DNA of 64,000 nt. Origin: Duganella sp. BJB480. Lineage in GTDB: Bacteria; Pseudomonadota; Gammaproteobacteria; Burkholderiales; Burkholderiaceae_D. How positions within the stretch are numbered: the stretch's first letter is position 1; every line of letters begins with the position of its first letter. A model generated the notes under the pieces. That model saw only the letters and a program-made list of their open reading frames with translations, was not told where the DNA came from and ran no database searches. Of the stretch, positions 12,731-21,083 are shown in pieces. The translations under genes and the position numbers were made by a program. The stretch lies in the NCBI GenBank assembly GCA_003416985.1, contig QVIN01000009.1, positions 1 to 64,000 of the forward strand, given 5' to 3'.

Positions 12731-13522
12731 CTAAGCGCCATTCTGTCCTGGCATGTGCGTGCCTCGATCATGCGCCGAGACAAAAAGCCGCAGCAGAGGG
12801 ACATCGACAAACAAGAGTCCTTTCCGAGGTTCGCTGCGGACCAGTCCACTCGATTTTAGCAGGCTGATCGCGATATTGACCCTCTGCCGCGATAGCCCGC
12901 AAATCAACGCGAGCTCATGCTGCGGAACCAATAAGGCTTGCGCGTCGCCGCCTTTGCTGTCGGCCAGCATCAACAACGCTTTTGCCACGCGCATATCCGG
13001 GCTGAGCAGACGCGATGCTTCGAGTATTCCAACAACTACTCCCAAGCGTTGATTCAGGTTGTCGCATAAGAAGTGATTGAATTCGATCGAGGAGCGACGC
13101 AAGGTCTCGAAGGTCCTGGCAGGAATCAGGCATAGTTGCGATGAAGTCAGCGTGCGTAAGTCGTATTTGCGGGGCTCTCGCTTCAGCAAAGACCCTTCGC
13201 CGCCCCACTCGCCCTCAGGCATGCAGTACAGTGTCGTTTCGGAACCGTCCGCGCCGACGATATACATTTGCAAAATGCCTTGCAACAATCCGTACCAATA
13301 GGCGCTGGGCTCGCCGGCGCGCGCGATGTATTCGCCGGGTTCGGCGGTTCTTTCAATCGCCGTTTCGAGTGTCAATGACCGCAGTTCGGATGACAGGCCC
13401 CGGAACCAGGCCCACTCCTCCAGAAACTCCGGCACCGAGATGGACGCTAACGCCCCTTTGCCGGCAGGGACGCTAACGGTACACTCCGACTGCAAAGCCC
13501 AACCCGTCGATCGGTTCGACAT
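12731..13522 (-). CDS. Crp/Fnr-family transcriptional regulator
   Basis: About 263 residues from ATG 13522 (a TTG at 13540 is also in frame). The N-terminal cNMP-binding-like beta-roll reads RTAEPGEYIARAGEPSAYWYGLLQG...GSETTLYCMPEGEWGGEGSLL. The cyclic-nucleotide phosphate motif (GE...RSA) is not conserved: the corresponding stretch is KREPRKYDLRTL, so cAMP binding is doubtful. No Fnr cysteine cluster is present. The C-terminal helix-turn-helix is VPQHELALICGLSRQRVNIAISLLKSSGLV. The 5' end overlaps the last 50 bp of the Cache gene upstream on the same strand, which suggests translational coupling and that the pair works together. Confidence 0.82.
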   Translation of the reverse strand: MSNRSTGWALQSECTVSVPAGKGALASISVPEFLEEWAWFRGLSSELRSLTLETAIERTAEPGEYIARAGEPSAYWYGLLQGILQMYIVGADGSETTLYCMPEGEWGGEGSLLKREPRKYDLRTLTSSQLCLIPARTFETLRRSSIEFNHFLCDNLNQRLGVVVGILEASRLLSPDMRVAKALLMLADSKGGDAQALLVPQHELALICGLSRQRVNIAISLLKSSGLVRSEPRKGLLFVDVPLLRLFVSAHDRGTHMPGQNGA

Positions 13523-13931
13523 ACGTCGACTTCGATTCAATTTGTTTTGTGACGGGGTTGACCCACTTATAATCGACCCACCCCGCTTTGTTTGCCGTTA
13601 CCAGGGCGATGATTTGCTGAACGAAATAGGTGCCATCGGCATCCCTGACCTGGCTGAGATCCTTACCAATGACCTTGGGAGTTGCACCATGGGCGAGGAT
13701 GATGCCCTTGGTATCAATCACATATACATACAGATCGCGATCAACAAAGCGCCCAGGGTTGCTGTTGATCTCTGCATAGGTTTTAGCGCCGCCATTGGCG
13801 CCGAAGAAGGCGACGGCCTTCTTAGTCAGAGATACGGCCTCGTCCCGGCTTCCTTTGTCGCCGGCCAGAACGGGGCTAAGCAACGCGCAGGATAACAATA
13901 TGCCAAAGCCAAGGTTTTTTAGCAGTTTCAT
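13473..13931 (-). CDS. Stand-alone periplasmic Cache_2 (sCache) protein, paralogue 1
   Basis: 152 residues with a signal peptide (LLSCALLSPVLAG) and then a single Cache_2 domain. Landmarks are DEAVSLTKKAVAFF, FVDRDLYVYVIDTKGIILAHG, VRDADGTYFVQQI, GWVDYKWVNPVTK and STYVEPIDGLGFAVGVY. No transmembrane or signalling domain follows, so it is a free periplasmic ligand-binding protein. Cache_2 domains usually form the sensor part of kinases and chemoreceptors. Three paralogues occur in the window (27696, 28530 and 44928). It is co-directional with, and overlaps, a Crp/Fnr gene. GGGAGA precedes the ATG. Ligand unknown. Confidence 0.85.
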   Translation of the reverse strand: MKLLKNLGFGILLSCALLSPVLAGDKGSRDEAVSLTKKAVAFFGANGGAKTYAEINSNPGRFVDRDLYVYVIDTKGIILAHGATPKVIGKDLSQVRDADGTYFVQQIIALVTANKAGWVDYKWVNPVTKQIESKSTYVEPIDGLGFAVGVYR

Positions 13932-14130
13932 CTTATTTCTCCCGTCACCAAAACAGCGTAGCTGCCAAGGCCTTCAATCAAGCCCTGCAATACCGATTTG
14001 AACATGTTCCAGTGTACATCCATCATTACCTGGCAAACCGACATTGCAGTTCAATTGGCGCAAAGCAAGACCCCAGCAACACCAATGCCCGTGGGCGGCA
14101 AGGTTAAGCTGACATCGCTTAGCCTGTCTG

Positions 14131-14919
14131 TCATGATTTTACGCTCGTCCGCTTGTCCATGATCTCCTGCCGACGGCGGTCTTGTGCCCGGCGATTGCCC
14201 GGATCGCTCATACCGGCGGGCAGATGCTCATCCAAGGCCCCTGTGCGCTCGCCGATTTGACGCATGACGTTATCCTGCAACGCCCGCTTGGACATCGCGT
14301 AAGCCATGTTGCAATCCGGAGTGATGCAGCGCGCATAGCGAATTGCGGTGGTCAGTAACTGCTCCGGCGGCACCACCTCATGGAAGAATCCCAGCCGCTC
14401 TGCCTCGTCGAGCTCATACAGTTCGCCGCGCAGCGTCGCCAGTGCACCGACCTGATCGCCCAGCGCGTATTTGATGATTTCCACATAGGCTGCGGGCATG
14501 GGGATGCCGATGGGGACTTCGTTCAGGCCAAAACGCGCTGGCTTCCGGGCAGCAACGCGGAAATCGCAATCCAGCGCAGTGATTAGCCCGCCTGCGATGG
14601 CATGGCCATTGATCGCAGCGACAGTGGGGCGCGGGTATTGGAAGATGCGCAGATTGGTTTCGCGATAGGCTTGGTACCACTGGGCGGTCTGCGTTGGATT
14701 CTCGCTGCCGAAAATGCCGAAACTGTACTCAAAATCGATACCGGCCGAGAACACATCTCCCTGCCCTGTCAATACCACCGGCAATGCGCCGAACTCGCGC
14801 TCGAGCCGGTCGAAGGCGCCGTGCAAATCGGCGAAGAAACGATCGTTTTGTATATTGACCTTATTGGTGTTCATATGCACGACCGCGCAGTCGTCCACCA
14901 CCTCGATATGCCATGCCAT
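14131..14919 (-). CDS. Enoyl-CoA hydratase/isomerase family protein
   Basis: 262 residues, crotonase fold. Oxyanion-hole motifs are FSAGIDFEYSFG and NGHAIAGGLITALDCDFR, and an active-site Glu is in FGLNEVPIGIPMPA. The second catalytic Glu of true hydratases is not obvious, so isomerase, hydrolase or other crotonase chemistry is possible. The C-terminal 25 residues are basic and poorly conserved. GGAGACAGC precedes ATG 14919. It stands between the Cache/Crp pair and panB without a clear pathway partner; acyl-CoA or fatty-acid metabolism in the cytoplasm is likely. Confidence 0.85.
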   Translation of the reverse strand: MAWHIEVVDDCAVVHMNTNKVNIQNDRFFADLHGAFDRLEREFGALPVVLTGQGDVFSAGIDFEYSFGIFGSENPTQTAQWYQAYRETNLRIFQYPRPTVAAINGHAIAGGLITALDCDFRVAARKPARFGLNEVPIGIPMPAAYVEIIKYALGDQVGALATLRGELYELDEAERLGFFHEVVPPEQLLTTAIRYARCITPDCNMAYAMSKRALQDNVMRQIGERTGALDEHLPAGMSDPGNRRAQDRRRQEIMDKRTSVKS

Positions 14920-15041
14920 TGCTGTCTCCTAGTCTGGTCTGTCAGCTCACGTCGCTGTGAGGCCAGATTAGCAGAGGATTAGCGCCGCCCATGTCGCCCA
15001 AATGACATGCGTTGCAGGTAGAGCGCAGTGCTCCGCAGTGG

Positions 15042-15872
15042 TCAGAAACAGTGCCCTACCGCAGGAAATGCCCCGTCTTTCACCGCCGCGACGTAGCGCT
15101 GAACAGCGCCCTCAATACTCAACTGTCCCTCCATGAAGTTATGCACGAAGCGCGCTTTTTTACCGGGAAACACGCCGAGCATGTCATGCATGACCAGCAC
15201 CTGGCCTGAGCAGTCAGGTCCGGCGCCGATCCCGATGGTGGGGATCTCCAGTAAGTCGGTGACCTCCTTGCCCAGCATGGCGGGAATTGCCTCAAGCAGC
15301 AATAGCGAGGCGCCGGCAGTTTGCAACGCCAGCGCATCGGTTTTCAGCCGCGCAGCCGCTTCAGGCGTCTTTCCCTGAACCTTGAATCCCCCGAGTTGGT
15401 GCACCGATTGCGGCGTCAGTCCAAGATGAGCAAACACCGGAATGCCGCGCTCCGTGAGGAAGGTTACCGTCTCCAGTAACCACTCTCCGCCTTCAAGCTT
15501 AACCATCTGCGCGCCCGCCTGCATCAGCTTGACCGCGTTGTCGTAGGCGCACTGCGGAGTCCCATACGTCCCGAATGGCATGTCCGCCACCAGCAGCGCG
15601 GTGTGGTTGCCGCGAGCGACACATGCGGTGTGATAGGCGATATCGGCCAGCGTTACCGGTAAGGTCGTGCCCAGTCCCTGTATTACATTGCCGAGAGAAT
15701 CCCCCACCAGTAGCATATCGATGCCACAGCGATCCATTAATGACGCGAAACTGGCATCGTAGCAGGTCAGCACCGCTATCTTCTCTCCGGCGCGACGCGC
15801 CGCCAGAAGTGACGGTACGGTAACTGCTTTGACGCGTTGAGCGTGTTCACTTGATTGCAAATAGCCAGACAT
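15042..15872 (-). CDS. panB: 3-methyl-2-oxobutanoate hydroxymethyltransferase
   Basis: 276 residues, the usual size. It transfers a hydroxymethyl group from 5,10-methylene-tetrahydrofolate to 3-methyl-2-oxobutanoate, giving ketopantoate, the first step of pantothenate and CoA synthesis. Family motifs are VLTCYDASFASLMD, LLVGDSLGNVIQG, ADMPFGTYG, VKLEGG, HLGLTPQSVHQLGGFKVQGK, LLEAIP and IGIGAGPDCSGQVLVMHDMLG. The metal-binding Asp residues (VGDS, ADMP) and catalytic Glu (LEAIP) are all present. panC is not next to it, which is unusual; this may be a second, accessory copy. Confidence 0.95.
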   Translation of the reverse strand: MSGYLQSSEHAQRVKAVTVPSLLAARRAGEKIAVLTCYDASFASLMDRCGIDMLLVGDSLGNVIQGLGTTLPVTLADIAYHTACVARGNHTALLVADMPFGTYGTPQCAYDNAVKLMQAGAQMVKLEGGEWLLETVTFLTERGIPVFAHLGLTPQSVHQLGGFKVQGKTPEAAARLKTDALALQTAGASLLLLEAIPAMLGKEVTDLLEIPTIGIGAGPDCSGQVLVMHDMLGVFPGKKARFVHNFMEGQLSIEGAVQRYVAAVKDGAFPAVGHCF

Positions 15873-15949
15873 GATGGTTCCCGAATAGAGGTATTAGCCA
15901 CTGCTCCAGTGCAGCGGAAGATATTACGACGACTAGCAGCCTGTACCAG

Positions 15950-16891
15950 TCATGCTGCCTTACGTTTGACATGCACCGCCCAAGCCTGTGTCAGCCAGCC
16001 ATAGCCGCAGACAAGCATGACGCCGGCCAGTACCAGCCCTGCCCCAGCAATGAAACTGGGTTGTATGTGTTCGTTAAGCAGCCACGCGCCCAGCACCGTG
16101 CCAAACAGCGGCGTCATGAAGGAGAAGATGCCCAAGCGAGAAGCCAGGTATCGACGCAGTAGATGGAACCATGCAAGTAGGCTGGCAAACGACACAATCA
16201 CCGATTGGAACACCAGGTTGGCGATGGCGATCGGGGTTGGAGCGAACACCAGCTGGTTGGACGCAATGGCGGCGCCAAGCAGCAGCACGAAGGCGCCGAT
16301 CAATTGATACAACGCGGTCTGGGTCGCCTGCAACTTTGACAGGCTCGAGCAGCGTATCACCACCGTCGTAACGCCCCATGCGGCACCGGCCGACAGGCAA
16401 AGGAAATCGCCCCACAAGGTGCTGACCTTGGCCGCTTGGCCGGATGTTCCAGGATCGAACAGGAAGGCGATGCCGACGCCCGCGAATGACACGCCAACAC
16501 CCAGCCACTGGATTGGCGCCAGCCGTTCCAATGGCAATTTTAGGTGCAAACCGAGTGCGGCGAATAGCGGCCCCGTATAAAGAAAGACCACCGCATGCGC
16601 AGCGCTGGTGTAATGCAGGCCTGCACCGAGCAGCGCGTATTCCAATGCGAAAAGGACGCCCGCCGCCGCCCCCGGCCGCCACGCGGCCAAAGCAGGTGTG
16701 ATGCTCTCCTTGCGCGCCCACATCACGAGGCCCACCAGCATCGCAGCGATCCCCGAGCGCAATCCTATTTGCAAGACAGGGGCAACATCGCCGGCAGTCG
16801 CCTTGATTCCCACTTGCTGCATGCTCCAGACCAGGCACAGGACGATCATGATGCCGATCGCTTGCCCGTCCAGCGTTTTTCGCGTTTCCAC
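15950..16891 (-). CDS. EamA/DMT-family transporter (two EamA repeats)
   Basis: About 313 residues from GTG 16891, with ten predicted transmembrane helices in two homologous EamA halves (first MIVLCLVWSMQQVGIKA; second WGDFLCLSAGAAWGVTTVV). The inner-membrane DMT superfamily moves amino acids and other metabolites, usually outward. The substrate is not predictable. In-frame codons run to 16990 but add a polar, basic leader not expected in the family; GAGAAAG before GTG 16891 supports the shorter form, with GTG 16909 as an alternative. The AraC gene at 17106 is transcribed divergently and probably controls it. Confidence 0.85.
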   Translation of the reverse strand: METRKTLDGQAIGIMIVLCLVWSMQQVGIKATAGDVAPVLQIGLRSGIAAMLVGLVMWARKESITPALAAWRPGAAAGVLFALEYALLGAGLHYTSAAHAVVFLYTGPLFAALGLHLKLPLERLAPIQWLGVGVSFAGVGIAFLFDPGTSGQAAKVSTLWGDFLCLSAGAAWGVTTVVIRCSSLSKLQATQTALYQLIGAFVLLLGAAIASNQLVFAPTPIAIANLVFQSVIVSFASLLAWFHLLRRYLASRLGIFSFMTPLFGTVLGAWLLNEHIQPSFIAGAGLVLAGVMLVCGYGWLTQAWAVHVKRKAA

Positions 16892-17105
16892 GGTCAATGT
16901 CTTTCTCACGGTGATGATCAGTCGATTATGTCGGCGCCAGCTTTTCTTGATATAGTGAGAAACCGACACAGCATTTCGCGATTCCGACAAAGGCAGGATA
17001 TGCGAGCAATCATCACGCTAGAGTTGGGAGTGGGGGGAACCTAGCTATGCGGATGGTGGCGTAATTTTATGTTCCAGCTATACACATTCAAAATATGATC
17101 GATCA

Positions 17106-17921
17106 TTGGCCGTGACTAAACACTCACTGACCGCACCGTTCACGCAGGCCTTACCGACGGAAATTTATTTTCGCAGCGCCGCGATGCCAGCGGAGGCCGC
17201 CTATCCTTGCCACCGCCACTCCTGGGGCGAGTTCGTGTATGCCTTTAGCGGCGTGATCGACGTGAAGCTGGCCGATTGCCACTATCTCGCGCCACCACAG
17301 TACGGTATTTGGCTGCCCCCTCATGTCGAACATACAGGAAAGACCCGGTATGAGGCATTTCACAGTTCGCTCTATATCGCGGAAGAATTGTGCGCCCACC
17401 TTCCGGCCATGCCCTGCGCGCTGGCGGCAACGCCTTTGATCAGAGCGCTGCTCGAGCATCTTCGACAGCAGCCGCCGGGATTGCCTCAGACAGAGCACGA
17501 GGAACGTCTACTGGGCGTTCTGGTAGATCAGTTGGCCTCCGCCAGACGCGTGGGAAGCTACCTCCCCACCACCGAGGATGCCGTGCTGGGAACGGTATTG
17601 CGCATACTCGAAGCCAATCCCGCCGATGGTCGTTCGCTGCCTGAACTGGCGCAGGCAACCAATACCACCGAGCGTACGCTGATGCGGCGCGCCCGGCGCG
17701 ACCTCGGCATGACGTTGGCGGAATGGCGCCAACGCCTGCGGGTGGTCAAGGCGATGTCTCTGCTCGAACAGGGGAGCAGTGTAGAGAGCATTGCGTTTGA
17801 TCTGGGCTATGCCAGCTCGTCTGCGTTCATCACGATGTTTCGCCGCTTGACGGATGAGACCCCCGACCAGTACCGCAAGCGTGTCGGACATACCCTCACC
17901 CGTCCAGCCAAGCGCCAGTGA
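17106..17921 (+). CDS. AraC-family transcriptional regulator with cupin sensor domain
   Basis: About 271 residues (TTG 17106; GTG 17112 also possible). The N-terminal cupin has HRHSWGEFVYAFSG and WLPPHVEHTG, carrying the usual His ligands. The C-terminal double helix-turn-helix reads SLPELAQATNTTERTLMRRARRDLGMTLAEWRQRLRVVKAM and VESIAFDLGYASSSAFITMFRR. Divergent from the EamA transporter with about 210 bp of shared intergenic DNA, it is the likely regulator of that transporter. A hairpin overlapping its stop codon separates it from the convergent LysR gene. Confidence 0.92.
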   Translation: MAVTKHSLTAPFTQALPTEIYFRSAAMPAEAAYPCHRHSWGEFVYAFSGVIDVKLADCHYLAPPQYGIWLPPHVEHTGKTRYEAFHSSLYIAEELCAHLPAMPCALAATPLIRALLEHLRQQPPGLPQTEHEERLLGVLVDQLASARRVGSYLPTTEDAVLGTVLRILEANPADGRSLPELAQATNTTERTLMRRARRDLGMTLAEWRQRLRVVKAMSLLEQGSSVESIAFDLGYASSSAFITMFRRLTDETPDQYRKRVGHTLTRPAKRQ

Positions 17922-17956
17922 CGTGATCAAGCCTGGCGCGTCCAGGCGATCACGTC
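17920..17956. terminator. Bidirectional hairpin between convergent araC-like and lysR-like genes
   Basis: GACGTGATC (17920-17928) pairs with GATCACGTC (17948-17956), and GCCTGG (17931-17936) pairs with CCAGGC (17942-17947). This makes a 15-bp stem with a two-base bulge and a 5-nt loop. It overlaps both stop codons. No T-tract follows on either side, so intrinsic termination is likely but not certain. Confidence 0.55.
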
Positions 17957-18849
17957 GAGAACGCCTCCCGTGCTGCCTGGCGGATGGCCAGCGTGGCTGG
18001 ATGGCTGATACGCCGTTCGGTGGTGATGGCATACACCTGTTCGCGCAATACCGGAATCGTCCCTAGCATGACCACGTCGTACTGCGCGCAGATGGTCTGC
18101 GCAATGGCGGCCGGCGCGAAAAACAAACCGACGCCAGACTGACCGAAAGCCTTGATCATGGCGCTGTCGTCGAACTCCCCGACTATGTGCAGGCGCGGCA
18201 CATGCGTATGCAGCCACTCCATCAGCCTGGCTCGCACGGCAAAGTCTTCTCCGGGCAGCAGCAGCGGCGCAGCGTTCAGGCATGTAGGGAACGGGCCGGT
18301 CAGCGTGGCGGCCAGCGCCGCAGCCGCAAACACGCCCAATTCGCTTTCGCCCAATAAATGGTTGTAGCCGCGCACGCTCAGGTGGCTGGGCATGGGGCGG
18401 TCCGCAATGACCAGGTCGAGGCGGTGCACGGCCATGTCCGCCAGTAGCGCGGCAAGGCGCCCTTCACGACACACCAGTCGGGTCGGCACGGCCAATGCCA
18501 TTGCCGGGGCGACCAGGCGGCAAGCCACCGCCTTCGATACAGAGTCGGACACGCCCACCCGGAAGATGGTGGTCTTGCTGGCGGCCTGATCCCGTACAAC
18601 ATCCAGCAGGACGTCGCCGGCATTAAAAATGTCTTCGGCGTGGGGCAGGATGCGGCTGCCTGCCTCGGTCAGTTCCAGACGCCGCCCCACACGCCGAAAA
18701 AGCTCGACGCCTAACGTTTCGGCAAACTCGGTGAGCTGGCCGGAGATCGATTGTGGCGACAGATGCAGCTGTTCAGCTGCTTTGGCAATGCTGCCGCTGC
18801 GGGCCACCGTCCAGAAGTAGCGCAAGTGCTTGTAGTTAAGTGTCGACAT
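17950..18849 (-). CDS. LysR-family regulator, NhaR-like
   Basis: 299 residues from ATG 18849 (NhaR of E. coli is about 300). The start STLNYKHLRYFWTVARSGSIAKAAEQLHLSPQSISGQL is characteristic of the NhaR branch, followed by FRRVGRRLELTEAG and the LysR substrate domain. NhaR regulates sodium/proton antiport and biofilm genes in response to sodium and high pH. No nhaA is visible here. Instead the divergent genes encode an HPF-like protein, a TerC/Alx membrane protein and a TerB-like protein, which are plausible targets. The longer in-frame start at 18873 lacks support. Confidence 0.88.
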   Translation of the reverse strand: MSTLNYKHLRYFWTVARSGSIAKAAEQLHLSPQSISGQLTEFAETLGVELFRRVGRRLELTEAGSRILPHAEDIFNAGDVLLDVVRDQAASKTTIFRVGVSDSVSKAVACRLVAPAMALAVPTRLVCREGRLAALLADMAVHRLDLVIADRPMPSHLSVRGYNHLLGESELGVFAAAALAATLTGPFPTCLNAAPLLLPGEDFAVRARLMEWLHTHVPRLHIVGEFDDSAMIKAFGQSGVGLFFAPAAIAQTICAQYDVVMLGTIPVLREQVYAITTERRISHPATLAIRQAAREAFST

Positions 18850-18965
18850 GGCGCGCATTCGTGATACATCCATTTTTTCGATGATTTAATCAAGTATATT
18901 CGAATTGTGCGATGGATTGGGCGCCCCTATCATGGTCTTGTCATCCACTACAAAAGGAAATGGTC

Positions 18966-19328
18966 ATGCAAATAGCAATCCAATCGAGCGGCCTGGTTCT
19001 GACCCGTAGCCTACGTGCCTATGTGCAGCGGCGTCTGCAAACTTCCCTTGGATGGGTGCTGATTCGCCGGCTGACCGTGTGGCTATCGGATATTAACGGA
19101 CCACGCGGCGGCCGGGACAAGCGCTGCAAGATTCAGGTCAGCCTGGACAACGGCAAGACCGTACTGATCGAAGACACCGAAGCCGATCTGTATGCCGCCA
19201 TCGACCGTGCGGCCGAACGCGCCGATCACGCTGTGGCGCGCCAGATTGCGCGGCGCCGTTCTTTTGCGCACAAGAAATTAACCATGCCGCCTGTCGATGG
19301 CGAGGCTGACGATAACGACCATCGCTAA
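18966..19328 (+). CDS. HPF/RaiA-type ribosome-associated (S30EA) family protein
   Basis: 120 residues from ATG 18966, with AAAAGGA at a good distance (ATG 18960 is the alternative). The fold pattern is that of short hibernation factors: a beta strand (MQIAIQSSGLVL), a helix (SLRAYVQRRLQTSLG), strands with RLTVWLSDINGPRGG and KIQVSLDNGKTVLIEDTEADLYAAIDRAAERADHAVARQIARRR. Such proteins bind the 30S decoding region and silence ribosomes in stress. It begins a short operon with the TerC and TerB-like genes and is divergent from the NhaR-like regulator. Confidence 0.75.
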   Translation: MQIAIQSSGLVLTRSLRAYVQRRLQTSLGWVLIRRLTVWLSDINGPRGGRDKRCKIQVSLDNGKTVLIEDTEADLYAAIDRAAERADHAVARQIARRRSFAHKKLTMPPVDGEADDNDHR

Positions 19329-19369
19329 GCGCGGGCAACACAAGATCAACCTGAAGGCGGAGGGCAGCA

Positions 19370-20326
19370 ATGAATGGAATTGAGAGCATGGCCAGTGGCC
19401 CCATGTGGGCGGGCTTTATAGCGTTTGTGCTGGCGATGCTGGCGCTCGACTTGTGGGTCTTTGGCGGCAACAAGGCGCACAAGGTGTCGGCACGCGAAGC
19501 GGGCTTTTGGTCGCTCGGCTGGTTCGCCTTGGCATTGCTGTTCAACGGCGGCATGTGGTGGTACCTTCAAGGGACGGTTGGGCCGGAAATCGCCGAGAAA
19601 AAATCGCTCGAGTTCCTGTCCGGCTACTTGATTGAGAAGGCGCTGTCGGTCGATAACGTTTTCATTTTCCTGCTAATCTTTTCCGCCTTCCAGGTCCGTC
19701 CCGAATATCAGCGCCGCGTGTTGATCTACGGTGTGCTCGGCGCGATTGTAATGCGCGCTGTCATGATTCTCGCCGGCGCCTGGGTCGTCAGCGAATTTAG
19801 CTGGGTGCTGTATCTGTTCGGCGCGTTCTTGCTCTATACCGGCCTGCGCATGTTGAAAGCGGTCGATCATGTGCCGGACGTGCGGAACAACCCGGTGCTG
19901 CGACTGGCCCGGCGCATGCTGCCGGTATCCGATGGCGATCACGGTGAGAAATTCATCGTGTGGAAGGAAGGCAAGCGCTTTGTGACGCCGCTGTTGTTGG
20001 TGCTGGTCTTGATCGAGGCGACCGACCTGGTGTTTGCGGTCGATTCGATCCCGGCGATCTTCGCGATCACGTCCGACCCGTTCATCGTGTTCACCTCGAA
20101 CCTGTTTGCGATTCTTGGCCTGCGTGCCCTGTACTTCCTGCTTGCCGATATAGCCGACCGCTTCCACCTGCTCAAGTATGGTCTGGCACTGGTGCTGTGC
20201 TTCATTGGTTTGAAGATGCTGCTGCTACCTTGGCTGCACGTGCCGGTCCACGTTTCGTTGATCATCGTGGCAATGCTGATCGCTGGCAGCATCATCGCCA
20301 GTCTGTACACGACCCGTAAGACCTGA
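19370..20326 (+). CDS. alx: TerC-family integral membrane protein (Alx-type)
   Basis: 318 residues with eight or nine transmembrane helices. Family motifs are SGYLIEKALSVDNVFIFLLIFSAF, RVLIYGVLGAIVMRA, LIEATDLVFAVDSIPAIFAIT and DPFIVFTSNLFAILGLRALYFLL. Acidic residues in the EKALSVDN and EATDLVFAVDS helices are the presumed metal sites. Alx/TerC proteins are implicated in manganese export and alkaline or tellurite stress. The 41-bp gap to the preceding gene is too short for the mntP/alx-type riboswitch known in E. coli, so control is probably through the shared operon promoter. The start has GGCGGAGGGC upstream. Confidence 0.92.
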   Translation: MNGIESMASGPMWAGFIAFVLAMLALDLWVFGGNKAHKVSAREAGFWSLGWFALALLFNGGMWWYLQGTVGPEIAEKKSLEFLSGYLIEKALSVDNVFIFLLIFSAFQVRPEYQRRVLIYGVLGAIVMRAVMILAGAWVVSEFSWVLYLFGAFLLYTGLRMLKAVDHVPDVRNNPVLRLARRMLPVSDGDHGEKFIVWKEGKRFVTPLLLVLVLIEATDLVFAVDSIPAIFAITSDPFIVFTSNLFAILGLRALYFLLADIADRFHLLKYGLALVLCFIGLKMLLLPWLHVPVHVSLIIVAMLIAGSIIASLYTTRKT

Positions 20327-20363
20327 TGACTATGATTGTTCGTATATTTAAAGGAGTAAAGTA

Positions 20364-20786
20364 ATGCGGAAATATATTCCCGACAGTGCCAGCGCTGCTG
20401 GCCGCATCGTGGCCCGTTGCATGGTAATCGACGGCGACCTGGCGTCATCCGAATTGCGGGCGCTCCAGCGTTCGCGGTTGCTAGAGTTCATTGAAATCGA
20501 TATCGACAGCTTCCATGCTTTGCTTGATGAACTGTGCCAGGATATGTTGAGCAGCGCTGTCAGCGACGGTCATGTGGAACTGGCGCCGGACATGATAGCC
20601 GCGCTGCTCGATGAGATCCGCGACCCGACGTTGCAACAACGCTTGTTGCATGCGCTGTGGCGCATCGCCAATGCCGACGGCGTATTGGCCGATGCCGAGG
20701 TCACGTTGCTGGAGCGCGCCCGCGCCAGGTGGGCACCCGAGTCGCGCTTCGTGCCGGGCGAGGCGGAGTTGGTCGCTACGCGCTGA
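20364..20786 (+). CDS. TerB-like tellurite-resistance-family protein
   Basis: 140 residues, all-helical, with the TerB-type pattern of paired EF-hand-like acidic loops: MVIDGDLASSELRALQR in the first half and IANADGVLADAEVTLLERAR in the second. Cytoplasmic; members often co-occur with TerC-type membrane proteins, as here, 37 bp after the TerC gene. AAAGGAG precedes ATG 20364. It is the last gene of the set; a strong hairpin with a T-run follows. Confidence 0.82.
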   Translation: MRKYIPDSASAAGRIVARCMVIDGDLASSELRALQRSRLLEFIEIDIDSFHALLDELCQDMLSSAVSDGHVELAPDMIAALLDEIRDPTLQQRLLHALWRIANADGVLADAEVTLLERARARWAPESRFVPGEAELVATR

Positions 20787-20816
20787 CCGTCGCTCCCTCG
20801 CAGGGGCACCAGTACC

Positions 20817-20850
20817 CAAAGCCAATCCACACGGATTGGCTTTTTTTTTT
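20817..20850 (+). terminator. Rho-independent terminator
   Basis: AAAGCCAATCC, loop ACAC, GGATTGGCTTT, followed by a run of T residues. This is a textbook intrinsic terminator ending the HPF-like/TerC/TerB-like operon. Confidence 0.9.
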
Positions 20851-20937
20851 CAATACGGAAAGCCGTCTCCCGGCCAAGCATAGGCCGCGTCAACCCACGC
20901 TTCGCTTCCCTCGTAGTCGTATCGCAGATTCGCGACA

Positions 20938-21000
20938 ATTATATTTGCGCACATTACTATAAACTATGCACAAAATTTAAATTGATGCATAATGAAACGA
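20938..21000 (+). promoter_or_regulatory. AT-rich promoter region upstream of the DUF1302 operon
   Basis: A markedly AT-rich stretch contains an inverted repeat TATGCA (20965-20970) / TGCATA (20986-20991) and a looser pair TTTGCGCA/TGCACAAA. It lies about 90-140 bp before the DUF1302 start and is the only promoter-like DNA after the terminator at 20850. Confidence 0.35.
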
Positions 21001-21083
21001 CACCCGGGGAACGGGACCGCTAAGGCAGCAAACCTAAGCGTGAAAAAAACGTGGCCATTGGCCGCCATAACGAGGAGATTGCA

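Noticed and set aside
19329..19369. alx/mntP-type pH- or manganese-responsive riboswitch before the TerC gene
   Set aside because: Only 41 bp separate the two genes, too short for the known element, with no matching structure seen.
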